Shown: positions 14,789 through 25,314, counted from the first letter of the stretch. The stretch is DNA of 32,580 bases from an uncultured Clostridia bacterium (GCA_947369085.1 CANBJR010000025.1:1-32580), one strand, 5' to 3'. Program-made: numbers and translations. The notes: generated by a model from the letters alone, not told the origin.

Positions 14789-17700
14789 ATGAAATTCAGA
14801 AAACCATTATCGTTATTGCTCTCTGCGGCAATGATTACGGGTATGGCTTCGTTTGCAGCTAATGCTGTAGTAACAAATGATTCTGCGGTTTCGGCAGGAA
14901 GTTACTACAATGCAAGCTATCTCGAAAACTACGCCAACAGCGCATATAACGAAAAGGGTCTTGGAGCTGTTTACAGCAAGACCTCAACAACATGGAAAAC
15001 TTGGTCGCCTGAGGCTTCCTCTGTGAGTGTTAAGCTTTACAAAACAGGCTCCGACAGTGAATCGGGTGCAGGTGTAATCGGAACATATCCGCTTACCAAA
15101 AACAGCACTACGGGTGTTTGGACAAGCACTCTTTCGGGAGATTACAAGAATGTTTACTACACATACCTTGTAACGGTAAACGGTTCAACAAAAGAAACTC
15201 AGGACGTTTATTCAAAGGCGGTCGGCGTAAACGGCAACCGTTCGATGGTTGTTGATCTTGACTCAACTGACCCCGACGGCTGGAACACTGACAAACACGT
15301 TCTCTTTGACAGCGCATCAGAGGCTGTTGTCTGGGAGGTTCACGTTCGCGACTTCTCGGCATCAAAAACCTCAGGCGTAAGCCCTGAAAATCAGGGCAAG
15401 TATCTTGCGTTTGCCGACGGCGGCACAACCCTTAATTCCGACACAAGCGCAAATGCTGTTTCAACGGGAATCGACTACCTTGTTGAGCAGGGAATCAACT
15501 GTGTGCAGCTTATGCCGGTTTATGACTTCCAGTCGGTTGACGAGTCAATCGCAAGTTCTTCTTCAAACCGCAACTGGGGTTATGACCCTCAAAACTACAA
15601 CGTTCCCGAGGGTTCGTATTCATCAGACGCATACAACGGCAATACAAGAATTACCGAGTTTAAGCAGATGGTTCAGGCTCTCCATGACAGAGGAATCTCG
15701 GTTGTAATGGATGTTGTTTATAACCATACATATACTACCGACGGATCGTGCTTCTCAAAGACGGTTCCGGGTTACTATTACAGAAAAACTTCTTCAAGCG
15801 CATACTCAAACGGCTCAGGCTGCGGAAATGAAACCGCGTCAGATAAGCTGATGTACAGAAAGTATATGATTGAGTCAATTAAGTACTGGGCAGAGGAATA
15901 CCACATTGACGGCTTCCGTTTTGACCTTATGGGTATTCACGATGTTACAACGATGAATACAATCCGCAGTGAGCTTGACAATCTCTATTCTGACGGTTCG
16001 GGCAAGAAAATCCTTATGTACGGCGAACCGTGGACAGGCGGCACTGTTGCAATTTCCGACGGCTGCTCACAGTCAAGGGCTTCTTCACTTGACGCAAGAG
16101 TAGGTATGTTCTGCGACACCTACCGTGACGCTATTAAGGGCGACACAAACGGCGCAGGAAAAGGATATATTCAGGGCGATACCGATAAAACAGGAAACGT
16201 AGTAAACGGCGTCAAGGGTAAGTGCTTCAATGCAAAGGCTCCTTCGCAGACAATTGCCTATGCCGATGCTCACGATAATTTGATTTTATGGGATAAGATT
16301 GTAAAGAGCAACGGCTCGTCAAGCTGGAACTCAACTTCTTCATCATTTAAAGATCAGCTTAAAGGTGCTATGGCGCTTCTTATGACCTCTCAGGGCATTC
16401 CGTTTATGACTGCAGGTTCTGAGTTCTGCCGTACAAAGCAGGGTGACCACAATAGTTACAAATCAAGCGATACAATCAATGCTATCGACTGGAACAGAGT
16501 AAAGACCTACTCTGATGTTGCAGCATATTATAAAGGTCTGCTTGAAATCAGAGAGCACTACACACCAATGAAGAGCAGTTCGTTCAGTACACCAAGCTTC
16601 CAGTCAAGTTACGGCTATGTTGTAGCATATACATATTCAAACAGCAAGTCTGATGAATGGGGCAAGGTTTGTGTTCTTGTCAACAGCGGCACACAGGGTT
16701 ACTCAATTAACCTTGACGGCAGCGGTTGGACAATAGTTGCAAACGGTACAAGCGCAGGACTCAAGAGCCTTGGCACGGTTTCGGGAAGCAGCTATACAAT
16801 TTCCGCAAGAAGCAGTGCAGTTCTCGTTCAAAGCTCAACATTCTCCCGCCTTAAAAACACAGAAACAACATACGGAAAACTCACAGTTAATCACGTTGAC
16901 GAAAACGGTAAGGTTTTAAAGTCGGCAACTGCAAAATACAGGGACGGCTCTACTTACCGTGCACTTCCCGACAGCACAATCCTCTTTGACCACGCTCTTA
17001 AGAGCACAGAGGGCGCAACTTCGGGCAAGGTTGTCGGCGGAAATAATTACAGCGTGACCTTTGTTTACAGCTCCTCAGGCATTGAGTCGGGTTACCTTAC
17101 CGTAAAGTATGTAAACAGCAAGGGTACTGCAATCAAGGACGAGGCAAGCTATCACCTCAGAGCAGGCGACAGCTACGAAATTCCTTCTGTAGCAATTCAG
17201 GGCTATCAGCTTGACGTTGACAAGTATCCTGCCGAAAGCTACGGCACATTCGGCGGCAGCGACAAGACAATCACGTTTACTTATAAAGACCTTGACAACA
17301 CTTCTTCAACCGTTCACTACTACAAATCAAACAGCTGGTCTGACGTTCGCTGCTATGCTTACACAGACGGCGGCGATGAGCCAAACGGTGCTTGGGCAAG
17401 CGCAACAAAAATGACAAGCGAGGGCAACAACTGGTATGTATGTACTGTTCCCGCTTCAAGCGCATATGTAATGTTCCATCCGACATCAGGAAGTGAGCAG
17501 GAACCCGGCTCGGGCGAACAGGGTTATCCTGTTTCGGGCGAAGCATGGATTCAGAACAAGACATTAACCTTCAGCAGTAAGGTTGTCACCAGCCACATTG
17601 ATCTTGCAACAGGTAAGAAAATTGCTGCTGATGTTGTTGACAGCCAGGCAAAAACTACAAGTTCAAGCTCATACACAACATCTGCACTTGCAGGCAAAGA

Positions 17701-18544
17701 CGTAATTACTCCTCCGAATGCACGCGGAAACTACTCGGCAGGTGTTATAAATGTTGTTTACCTTTACACATCATCACAGCCTGTTACAACGGCACCTCCC
17801 GTTACAACGGCACCTCTCGTTACAACGGCACCGCCTGTTACAACAACACCGCCTGTTACGACAGTACCTCCTACAACAGTTCCGCCTGTTGGAAAGGTGC
17901 TTATAGGCGATGCAAATGATGATGGTGTTATTACAATCACAGACGCATCGGTAATTCAGAAATATTTGAGCGAAATGATTGTATTTTCCAAAAGACAGGA
18001 AATTGCATCGGATTGCGACGGCAACGGTGAAGTCGGAATTAAAGACGCTACGCTTATTCAAATGTACTGTGCAGAGTATGAAAATACAGGAAACATCGGT
18101 AATTATGTCGGCGGAGTAGATGAAACAACAGCTCCTATAGTTACCACGGCTCCTGTAACAACAGCACCTCATACCACACAGCCAACAACAGCGCCGCCAA
18201 CAACCCAGCCCACAACGGCACCGACAACTACTGCCCCCACCCCCTCTACCTATACAGTTAAGTTCTCAAACTCACAGCGTTGGAGCGGAACAATCTACTG
18301 CTACTATTGGACAGACGGTGAAGAAGCACCCGTTGAATGGCCGGGAACAAAGATGACATTTGTAGAGAATAACGATTACGACGAGGCTGTTTATTCGGTC
18401 AAAGTACCGTCGGACGCTGATTATATTATCTTTAACAACAATAACAGCCAGACGGTTGACATTCCGTTTGACGGTTCTGAACTGAATTTCTACGCAAAAT
18501 CAGATATTGATTCCAGTTGGCATCATCTCTACGGAACTTGGTAA
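14789..18544 (+). CDS. Secreted type I pullulanase (GH13) with CBM26-like modules and dockerin
   Basis: 1251 residues, cleaving alpha-1,6 branch points of starch outside the cell. Order: signal peptide (1-26, ending AANA); CBM48-like N-domain (about 60-160); GH13 catalytic domain (about 170-680) with NWGYDP, DVVYNHT, GFRFDLMG (nucleophile D379), YGEPW (acid/base E413) and YADAHDN (H495, D496); two to three MucBP-like segments (about 692-760, 767-834, 931-994); a CBM26-like starch-binding module (about 840-930); a TTAPPVTT linker; a type I dockerin (about 1038-1105) with two Ca-binding repeats, DANDDGVITITD and DCDGNGEVGIKD; a second Thr/Pro linker; and a C-terminal CBM26-like module. GAGGTGA precedes the ATG. 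The dockerin implies attachment to a cohesin scaffold, as in R. bromii amylosomes. No cohesin gene is in the window. Monocistronic between two terminators. Confidence 0.92.
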   Translation: MKFRKPLSLLLSAAMITGMASFAANAVVTNDSAVSAGSYYNASYLENYANSAYNEKGLGAVYSKTSTTWKTWSPEASSVSVKLYKTGSDSESGAGVIGTYPLTKNSTTGVWTSTLSGDYKNVYYTYLVTVNGSTKETQDVYSKAVGVNGNRSMVVDLDSTDPDGWNTDKHVLFDSASEAVVWEVHVRDFSASKTSGVSPENQGKYLAFADGGTTLNSDTSANAVSTGIDYLVEQGINCVQLMPVYDFQSVDESIASSSSNRNWGYDPQNYNVPEGSYSSDAYNGNTRITEFKQMVQALHDRGISVVMDVVYNHTYTTDGSCFSKTVPGYYYRKTSSSAYSNGSGCGNETASDKLMYRKYMIESIKYWAEEYHIDGFRFDLMGIHDVTTMNTIRSELDNLYSDGSGKKILMYGEPWTGGTVAISDGCSQSRASSLDARVGMFCDTYRDAIKGDTNGAGKGYIQGDTDKTGNVVNGVKGKCFNAKAPSQTIAYADAHDNLILWDKIVKSNGSSSWNSTSSSFKDQLKGAMALLMTSQGIPFMTAGSEFCRTKQGDHNSYKSSDTINAIDWNRVKTYSDVAAYYKGLLEIREHYTPMKSSSFSTPSFQSSYGYVVAYTYSNSKSDEWGKVCVLVNSGTQGYSINLDGSGWTIVANGTSAGLKSLGTVSGSSYTISARSSAVLVQSSTFSRLKNTETTYGKLTVNHVDENGKVLKSATAKYRDGSTYRALPDSTILFDHALKSTEGATSGKVVGGNNYSVTFVYSSSGIESGYLTVKYVNSKGTAIKDEASYHLRAGDSYEIPSVAIQGYQLDVDKYPAESYGTFGGSDKTITFTYKDLDNTSSTVHYYKSNSWSDVRCYAYTDGGDEPNGAWASATKMTSEGNNWYVCTVPASSAYVMFHPTSGSEQEPGSGEQGYPVSGEAWIQNKTLTFSSKVVTSHIDLATGKKIAADVVDSQAKTTSSSSYTTSALAGKDVITPPNARGNYSAGVINVVYLYTSSQPVTTAPPVTTAPLVTTAPPVTTTPPVTTVPPTTVPPVGKVLIGDANDDGVITITDASVIQKYLSEMIVFSKRQEIASDCDGNGEVGIKDATLIQMYCAEYENTGNIGNYVGGVDETTAPIVTTAPVTTAPHTTQPTTAPPTTQPTTAPTTTAPTPSTYTVKFSNSQRWSGTIYCYYWTDGEEAPVEWPGTKMTFVENNDYDEAVYSVKVPSDADYIIFNNNNSQTVDIPFDGSELNFYAKSDIDSSWHHLYGTW
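17776..17890 (+). repeat. Thr/Pro linker minisatellite
   Basis: Tandem 18-nt units of the form CCTGTTACAACGGCACCT encode repeated PVTTAP. A related but less regular stretch at about 18120-18240 encodes the second linker. Such runs may vary in copy number between strains. Confidence 0.8.
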
Positions 18545-18572
18545 CAGATTTATAGAAATCTTATAAAATTAG

Positions 18573-18599
18573 GCGGACTGCTTTTCGGCAGTCCGCTTT
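18573..18599 (+). terminator. Terminator of the pullulanase gene
   Basis: Perfect 9-bp stem GCGGACTGC / GCAGTCCGC with a 6-nt loop and a short T3 tail. Confidence 0.7.
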
Positions 18600-18676
18600 G
18601 ATATAGATTAATACTGTATTATTTTATAGTTGAGGATATTAAATGCAAAAATTAAAATTCTTATATTAATTAAAAC

Positions 18677-18720
18677 AGAACGGTCGGGAACCCGCTTTAT
18701 AGCGATGTTCCGACCGTTCT
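18677..18720 (-). terminator. Terminator of the gltBD operon
   Basis: 14-pair inverted repeat (AGAACGGTCGG-AAC with one bulged G) 28 nt downstream of the gltD stop; on the minus strand it is followed by GTTTTAATTAAT. Confidence 0.75.
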
Positions 18721-18748
18721 ACTCAATTTGCCTGCCGAGGCACTCGGC

Positions 18749-20233
18749 TTATAGATTTGTGTATCCCATAAGACTTTCGTCTACTTCTCTTGCAACATCT
18801 CTGCCCTCACGGATTGCCCATACTACAAGTGACTGACCTCTGTGCATATCGCCTGTGGTAAAGATGTTTTCAACATTTGTTTTGAAGGAGTTTTCGGATG
18901 TTGCAACATTTGTTCTTGCGTTTGTTTCAACACCGAATGCCTTGGTAACGTAGCTTTCACTGCCGAGGAAGCCTGCCGCAATCAGCACAAGCTCAACGTC
19001 AACACTGTACTCCGAACCTTCGACTTCTTTCATCATCATTCTGCCTGTTTTTTTGTCCTTTTCGGGTGTAAGCTTAACCAGTACGGCGCTTTTGAGATTG
19101 CCGTTTTTGTCCTTGACAAATTCCTTGACGGTAGTCTGATAAACTCTGGGGTCGTGGCCGAATACCTCAATAGCCTCTTCCTGACCGTAGTCTGTTTTGC
19201 AGACCATAGGCCATTGCGGCCACGGGTTGTTCTCCGTCCTTTCATCGGGGAGCTTGGGCATCATTTCAAGCTGTAACACCGATTTAGCGCCGTGTCTTAT
19301 GCTTGTGCCCACACAGTCGTTGCCTGTGTCGCCGCCGCCGATTACCATTACGTTCTTGCCCTTTGCAGAAATATATGTTCCGTCCTTTAAATCGTTGTCA
19401 AGAAGCGACTTTGTTGTAGACTTCAGGAAGTCAACTGCAAAGTAAATTCCGTTTGCATCTCTGCCCGGAACTTTTATATCTCTCGGATTTGAAGCTCCAC
19501 AGGCGAGAATTACCCTGTCGTATTCCTTTAAAAGCTCAGGTGCTTTTACGTCCTTGCCGACATTGACATTTGTTTTAAATTCAATGCCCTCTTCTTTCAT
19601 AATATCAACCTTGCGGTCAATAACGTGCTTTTCAAGCTTCATATTAGGAATGCCGTACATCAGCAGTCCGCCGATTCGGTCACTGCGCTCAAAAACAGTT
19701 ACCGAGTGTCCTCGTCTGTTGAGCTGATCAGCGGCGGCAAGTCCTGAAGGACCCGAGCCGATAACGGCAATCTTCTTGCCTGTTCTTACCTTTGGCGGGT
19801 GCGGAGCGGCAAAACCCTCGACATAAGCATTTTCTATAATACCGTACTCGTTAGCCTTTACCGTAACAGCGTCGCCGTTTGCACCGCAGGTGCAAGCCTT
19901 TTCGCACAGTGCAGGACATACGCGTGAAGTAAATTCGGGAAAGTTGTTTGTAAGTTTAAGTCGGTTGTATGCCTGTTCCCATGTATTTTTATAGATGAGG
20001 TCATTCCACTCGGGAATAAGATTGTTAAGCGGACAACCCGAATATGCGTTGCCTATTTTCATTCCCGACTGGCAGAACGGTACGCCGCATTCCATACAGC
20101 GTGCGCCTTGCTTTGACTGATCCTCTTTTGACAGGGGTTCGTGGAACTCATCATAATTTTTAATACGTTCTTTAACGGAGAATGCGGGAGCGTCCTCACG
20201 TTTATAATCCATAAATCCGGTTGGTTTTCCCAT
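18749..20233 (-). CDS. gltD: Glutamate synthase small subunit
   Basis: 494 residues. It passes electrons from NADPH through FAD and Fe-S clusters to the large subunit, which makes two glutamates from glutamine and 2-oxoglutarate. Seen: N-terminal Cys-rich Fe-S region (CMECGVPFC, GCPLNN, CPALCEKACTCGAN), FAD-binding GSGPSGLAAAD, NAD(P)H-binding GGGDTGNDC and the C-terminal FTTGDMHRGQSLVVWAI of the GltD family. Length is normal. AGGAGGAG precedes the ATG. It starts 14 nt after the gltB stop on the same strand, so the two form one operon. Confidence 0.96.
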   Translation of the reverse strand: MGKPTGFMDYKREDAPAFSVKERIKNYDEFHEPLSKEDQSKQGARCMECGVPFCQSGMKIGNAYSGCPLNNLIPEWNDLIYKNTWEQAYNRLKLTNNFPEFTSRVCPALCEKACTCGANGDAVTVKANEYGIIENAYVEGFAAPHPPKVRTGKKIAVIGSGPSGLAAADQLNRRGHSVTVFERSDRIGGLLMYGIPNMKLEKHVIDRKVDIMKEEGIEFKTNVNVGKDVKAPELLKEYDRVILACGASNPRDIKVPGRDANGIYFAVDFLKSTTKSLLDNDLKDGTYISAKGKNVMVIGGGDTGNDCVGTSIRHGAKSVLQLEMMPKLPDERTENNPWPQWPMVCKTDYGQEEAIEVFGHDPRVYQTTVKEFVKDKNGNLKSAVLVKLTPEKDKKTGRMMMKEVEGSEYSVDVELVLIAAGFLGSESYVTKAFGVETNARTNVATSENSFKTNVENIFTTGDMHRGQSLVVWAIREGRDVAREVDESLMGYTNL

Positions 20234-20247
20234 TGCTGTTCTCCTCC

Positions 20248-23200
20248 TTATTTGTTGTGGATAATCTGATAGAAAGCTTCAATTCTTGCCTGCTCGTTGC
20301 TCATACCCTTTTCTTCGTTTACGGCGATTGCAGACATCATTTTCTTGTAGTCGTGTGGGATAATTCTCTTGAACTTAGGCAGATAATCGTCAAAATTGTC
20401 AAGAATATCTTTACCCTTTTTGGAATTGGTAGCCTTAACGTGCTCTTCAATAAGCTCTTTAAGCTCGAGAATTTCGTACTTCTCGGTTACTTCTGAGAAC
20501 AGCACCATTTCCTTGTTGAGCTTGGTGTATAAATCTCTGTCCTCGTCAAGAACATACGCAACACCGCCCGACATACCTGCGGCAAAGTTTTTGCCCGTTT
20601 TGCCGATAACAACAACACGACCGCCTGTCATATATTCACAGCCGTGGTCGCCGACGCCCTCAACAACAGCAGTAGCGCCCGAATTCCTTACGCAGAAACG
20701 TTCGCCTGCAACGCCGTTGATAAATGCCTTGCCGCTTGTTGCGCCGTAGAGTGATACGTTACCGATGATAATGTTCTCATCAGCCTCAAATGTTGAGTCC
20801 TTTGGAGGATAAACAACAAGCTTACCGCCTGAAAGTCCCTTGCCGAAGTAGTCGTTGCTATCACCGACAAGCTCAAGTGTAAGACCGTTGGGTATAAATG
20901 CGCCGAAACTCTGACCGCCTGAGCCGTTGCAGATTACCTTGAATGTGTCGTCTGCGAGGGTGTTGTAGTATTTTTTGGTGATTTCAGAACCGAAAATAGT
21001 ACCAAAGGAACGGTCTGTGTTCTTTACGTTGATTTCAATTGTCTTATTAGTGCCTTTTGCAAGAGCAGTCTTGAATTCCTTGAGAAGAACTTTTTCGTCA
21101 AGAGTTTCCTCAAGTTTAAAGTCGTATTTACTCTTTTTGTTATATTCAATTTTCTCATTTGCAAAGCCGCAGTTGAGAATGTTTGAAAGGTCAACTTCCG
21201 AAGCCTTGCCCTCAATGCCGTCCTTGGGCTTGATAAGGTCAATTCTGCCGACAAGCTCGTCAACGGTTTTTACACCGAGCTTTGACATATATTCTCTTAA
21301 CTCATTTGCAATAAAGAGCATAAAGTTTACAACATATTCGGGTTTGCCCATAAACTTTTTGCGAAGCTCGGGGTTCTGTGTTGCAACGCCGAACGGACAA
21401 GTGTCGAGGTTGCATACTCTCATCATGGCACAGCCGAGAGTTACAAGCGGAGCAGTAGCAAAGCCATATTCCTCTGCACCGAGGATAGCGGCAATTGCAA
21501 CGTCTCGTCCTGTCATAAGCTTACCGTCGGTTTCAATTACAACCTTGTTGCGCAAATCGTTCATAATGAGAGTCTGATGAGCCTCGGCAAGACCAAGCTC
21601 CCACGGCAGACCTGCATTGTAGATTGAGTTTCTCGGAGCGGCGCCCGTACCGCCGTCGTAGCCTGAAATAAGGATTACGCCTGCGCCTGCTTTTGCAACA
21701 CCTGCGGCAACAGTACCTACGCCGCATTCCGAAACAAGCTTAACAGAGATTCTTGCGTCTTTGTTTGCATTTTTAAGGTCGTAAATAAGCTGTGCAAGGT
21801 CCTCAATTGAATAAATATCGTGGTGTGGCGGAGGAGAAATAAGCGATACACCGGGGGTTGAGTGGCGTGTTTTTGCAATCCACGGATAAACCTTTTTACC
21901 CGGAAGGTGACCGCCCTCGCCGGGCTTTGCGCCCTGAGCCATCTTAATCTGAATTTCATCGGCTGAGGTGAGGTATCGTGAGGTTACGCCGAAACGTCCC
22001 GAAGCAACCTGCTTGATTGCGGAGCATCTGTTTTCATCCTTGCCCTTTGTTTCAAGTCGTTCAAGGCTTTCGCCGCCCTCTCCCGAATTTGATTTACCGT
22101 GAAGTCTGTTCATTGCAATTGCAAGAGCCTCGTGAGCTTCTTGAGAAATAGAGCCGTAGGACATTGCACCCGTCTTGAAACGTTTTACGATTGAATCAAC
22201 GCTTTCAACCTCTTCAAGCGGAACGGGATTTTCAGCATAATTAAAGTCAAAAAGACCTCTTATACTTACGGGATCCATTTCATCGGAAATCATATGTGAA
22301 TACTTTTTGTAAAGCTCATAGTCGTTTGTGCGTGCAGCCATTTGAAGAGTGTGTATTGTCTGCGGATTGTAGAGGTGTTCCTCCTTGCCGCTTCTGAACT
22401 TGTGGCTGCCGCGTGATTCAAGTTCGGTTGAGGTGCTGAGTCCGAGCGGGTCGAAAGCAGAAGTGTGGAGCTTATCTACGTTTTGCTCAATATCTTTAAT
22501 TGTGATGCCGCCGATTCTGCTTACTGTGTCGGTGAAGTATTCATCAATTACGTCCTTGCTGATACCGATAGCCTCAAAAATCTGTGAACCCTGATAGGAC
22601 TGGATAGTTGAAATACCCATTTTAGACGCTATTTTGACAATGCCGTGCAATACTGCGTTGTTGTAATCGTCAACAGCGGCATAGTAGTCCTTGTCAAGCA
22701 GGTCATCGTTTATCAACTCGTGGATTGTTTCCTGCGCAAGATAGGGGTTGATTGCGCTTGCACCATATCCGAGCAGTGTGGCAAAGTGGTGAACTTCTCT
22801 TGGCTCACCGCTTTCAAGAACGATTGCAAGAGAGGTTCTCTTTTTGGTAGCAACAAGGTGCTGGTGAACTGCGGAAACTGCAAGCAGAGAGGGAATAGCA
22901 AGGTGATTTTCGTCAACGCCTCTGTCCGAAAGAATAAGAATGTTTGCGCCGTCGTTGTAAGCCTTGTCACATTCAATAAATAATCTCTTTACCGCTTTTG
23001 AAAGTCTTGTGTTCTTATAGTAGAGTATCGGAATAACTGCAACCTTAAATCCCTTGATATGCATATTCTTAAGCTTAAGAATATCGGTTGAAGTGAGAAT
23101 CGGGTTATGAATTTTCATAACCTTGCAGTTTTCAGGTCTTTCTTCAAGAATGTTTCCGTCCTCGCCGATATAAACTGTTGTAGAGGTAACAATTTCCTCA

Positions 23201-24795
23201 CGGATTGCATCAATCGGAGGATTTGTAACCTGAGCAAAAAGCTGCTTGAAGTAGTTAAACAGCGGCTGAGGCTCGTTTGAAAGAACAGCAAGGGGGCTGT
23301 CTGTGCCCATTGCGGAAATTGACTCACTACCGTTTTTAGCCATAGGCAGTATAGAGGTCATAACCTCCTCGTAGGTGTAGCCAAATGCCTTTTGCAGTCT
23401 TTTTCTTGCATCATTTGAATGTTCTTCAACCTTTGCATTCGGAATTTTTAAGTCCTTGAGGTTTACAAGGTTGCTGTCGAGCCACTCGCCGTAAGGCTGT
23501 TTTGACGCGTAATACTCTTTAAGCTCATCGTCATCGATAAGTCTGCCTTGAACGGTGTCAACAAGGAGCATTTTGCCGGGGCGAAGTCTTTCTTTTCTCA
23601 CAATCTTTGACGGTTCAATCGGAAGTGCGCCCACCTCGGAGGAAAGAATGAGGTTGCCGTCGCTTGTAATGTAGTAACGTGAGGGGCGCAGACCGTTTCT
23701 GTCGAGTACGGCGCCCATAAAGTCACCGTCAGAGAAGAGTATGGACGCAGGACCGTCCCACGGCTCCATCATGGTTGCATAGTACTGATAGAAATCTCTC
23801 TTTTTCTGCGACATAGTGCCGTTGTTATCCCACGGCTCTGGAATTGTAATCATAACTGCAAGCGGAAGCTCCATACCGCTCATAACAAGAAATTCAAGCG
23901 TGTTGTCGAGCATTGCAGAGTCGGAGCCTTCGGTGTTTACAACGGGTATAACCTTGTCAAGATCGCCCTTTAAGTGCTCGGAACGCATTGTTTCTTCACG
24001 GGCAAGCATTTTGTCTGCATTGCCTCTGATTGTGTTGATTTCACCGTTGTGAACAATCATTCTGTTGGGATGGGCTCTTTGCCAGCTTGGGTTTGTGTTG
24101 GTTGAGAAACGTGAGTGAACCATTGCAATAGCCGACTCGTAGTCGTCGTCCTGCAAATCGAGGAAGAATCTTCTTAGATCGCCTACAAGGAACATACCCT
24201 TATATACAATAGTTCTGCTTGAAAGAGAAACAACGTAAGTATCCTCGTTACTCTGCTCAAAAACTCGTCTTGCAACGTAGAGCTTACGGTCAAAGTCAAG
24301 ACCTTTCTTTACGCCGGCAGGTCTTTTTATAAAGCACTGCATAATTGCAGGCATACAGTCAAGCGCACGCTTGCCGATAACAGTTGTATCGGAGGGAACG
24401 TTTCTCCAGCCGAGAACCTCAAGACCTTCTTTTGCCGCAATAATCTCAAACATCTTTTTAGCCTGATTTCTTGCAAGCTCATTTTGCGGGAAGAAGAACA
24501 TACCAACAGCATAATCCCTTTCGGAAAGGAGATTGATGCCTATTTGTTTTGCCGCTTTTTTGAAAAACTTATGGGAAATCTGAAGCAGAATACCTACGCC
24601 GTCACCCGTTTTGCCTTCTGCATCCTTACCCGCGCGGTGCTCAAGCGTTTCAACAATAGTAAGAGCGTTTGCAACGGTATCGTGTGACTTTACGCCCTTG
24701 ATATTTACAACCGCGCCTATACCGCAATTGTCGTGCTCAAATCTCGGAGAATAAAGACCGCTGTTTTGCGTTTGTCTGTTCTCTGTTTGTCCCAT
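20248..24795 (-). CDS. gltB: Glutamate synthase large subunit
   Basis: 1515 residues, the normal length. Domain order: a 23-residue propeptide before C24 (HDNCGIGAVV), the N-terminal nucleophile that hydrolyses glutamine; class II amidotransferase domain to about 430; central domain to about 770; FMN/2-oxoglutarate synthase barrel (about 820-1190) with GAKPGEGGHLPG and a [3Fe-4S] motif C1122, C1128, C1133 (CAMMRVCNLDTC); and a C-terminal GXGXG structural domain. The ammonia formed at C24 is channelled to the FMN site. Start: ATG at 24795, or TTG at 24798; AGGA lies 9 or 6 nt upstream respectively. The promoter lies about 340 nt upstream, giving a long leader. Confidence 0.96.
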   Translation of the reverse strand: MGQTENRQTQNSGLYSPRFEHDNCGIGAVVNIKGVKSHDTVANALTIVETLEHRAGKDAEGKTGDGVGILLQISHKFFKKAAKQIGINLLSERDYAVGMFFFPQNELARNQAKKMFEIIAAKEGLEVLGWRNVPSDTTVIGKRALDCMPAIMQCFIKRPAGVKKGLDFDRKLYVARRVFEQSNEDTYVVSLSSRTIVYKGMFLVGDLRRFFLDLQDDDYESAIAMVHSRFSTNTNPSWQRAHPNRMIVHNGEINTIRGNADKMLAREETMRSEHLKGDLDKVIPVVNTEGSDSAMLDNTLEFLVMSGMELPLAVMITIPEPWDNNGTMSQKKRDFYQYYATMMEPWDGPASILFSDGDFMGAVLDRNGLRPSRYYITSDGNLILSSEVGALPIEPSKIVRKERLRPGKMLLVDTVQGRLIDDDELKEYYASKQPYGEWLDSNLVNLKDLKIPNAKVEEHSNDARKRLQKAFGYTYEEVMTSILPMAKNGSESISAMGTDSPLAVLSNEPQPLFNYFKQLFAQVTNPPIDAIREEIVTSTTVYIGEDGNILEERPENCKVMKIHNPILTSTDILKLKNMHIKGFKVAVIPILYYKNTRLSKAVKRLFIECDKAYNDGANILILSDRGVDENHLAIPSLLAVSAVHQHLVATKKRTSLAIVLESGEPREVHHFATLLGYGASAINPYLAQETIHELINDDLLDKDYYAAVDDYNNAVLHGIVKIASKMGISTIQSYQGSQIFEAIGISKDVIDEYFTDTVSRIGGITIKDIEQNVDKLHTSAFDPLGLSTSTELESRGSHKFRSGKEEHLYNPQTIHTLQMAARTNDYELYKKYSHMISDEMDPVSIRGLFDFNYAENPVPLEEVESVDSIVKRFKTGAMSYGSISQEAHEALAIAMNRLHGKSNSGEGGESLERLETKGKDENRCSAIKQVASGRFGVTSRYLTSADEIQIKMAQGAKPGEGGHLPGKKVYPWIAKTRHSTPGVSLISPPPHHDIYSIEDLAQLIYDLKNANKDARISVKLVSECGVGTVAAGVAKAGAGVILISGYDGGTGAAPRNSIYNAGLPWELGLAEAHQTLIMNDLRNKVVIETDGKLMTGRDVAIAAILGAEEYGFATAPLVTLGCAMMRVCNLDTCPFGVATQNPELRKKFMGKPEYVVNFMLFIANELREYMSKLGVKTVDELVGRIDLIKPKDGIEGKASEVDLSNILNCGFANEKIEYNKKSKYDFKLEETLDEKVLLKEFKTALAKGTNKTIEINVKNTDRSFGTIFGSEITKKYYNTLADDTFKVICNGSGGQSFGAFIPNGLTLELVGDSNDYFGKGLSGGKLVVYPPKDSTFEADENIIIGNVSLYGATSGKAFINGVAGERFCVRNSGATAVVEGVGDHGCEYMTGGRVVVIGKTGKNFAAGMSGGVAYVLDEDRDLYTKLNKEMVLFSEVTEKYEILELKELIEEHVKATNSKKGKDILDNFDDYLPKFKRIIPHDYKKMMSAIAVNEEKGMSNEQARIEAFYQIIHNK

Positions 24796-25131
24796 CAAAA
24801 ATCATCCTTTCCTGATATTGATACCGAAATTTAACATGACTTTTTATTAGATTTCAGTATGAATTTTCTTCGTTGAAAACCCTATCACACTCCTTTATAT
24901 AGTAGTATAAAATATATAGGAGCGAATTCACATATCAGATTTATTTATTAACAGCGGATACACCGCTATATTATACTTAGTAAATTGTTCATAAAACTAA
25001 TACAATTTTAATATATATAAATATAATAAATTTGATATTGACACAAAGACTGATTTTAAAAACTTTGCAATTTTGAGTTTAAAATCCTGCATTTTTGCGC
25101 CTGCATAAAAATATATACTGCGTGTGACTGT

Positions 25132-25161
25132 ATTATATAACCGTAAATGTAGGTTTGTCAA
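25132..25161 (-). promoter_or_regulatory. Promoter of gltBD
   Basis: On the minus strand: TTGACA (25156-25161), 18-nt spacer, TATAAT (25132-25137). The leader to gltB (about 330 nt, AT-rich) contains a small hairpin AGCGG / CCGCT near 24955-24970 but no gene I would call. Confidence 0.75.
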
Positions 25162-25314
25162 GGGGAAAATACAGAAAATTGCAACTTTTTTGAAGTCGAT
25201 ATTCATATCGATACATTAATTGTGGGGTTTATGCAGATAAATCAGAACATAATCAAATAAATTGCAGGAAAATTAACAAAACTTGCAATTTTTAAAATTT
25301 TTTAGAAAAATCTA

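Noticed and set aside
17776..17890. CRISPR-like repeat array
   Set aside because: The repeats are in frame, encode PVTTAP, and have no spacers.
24997..25206. 69-residue minus-strand reading frame in the gltB leader
   Set aside because: No ribosome site, biased low-complexity composition, and it spans the gltB promoter itself.
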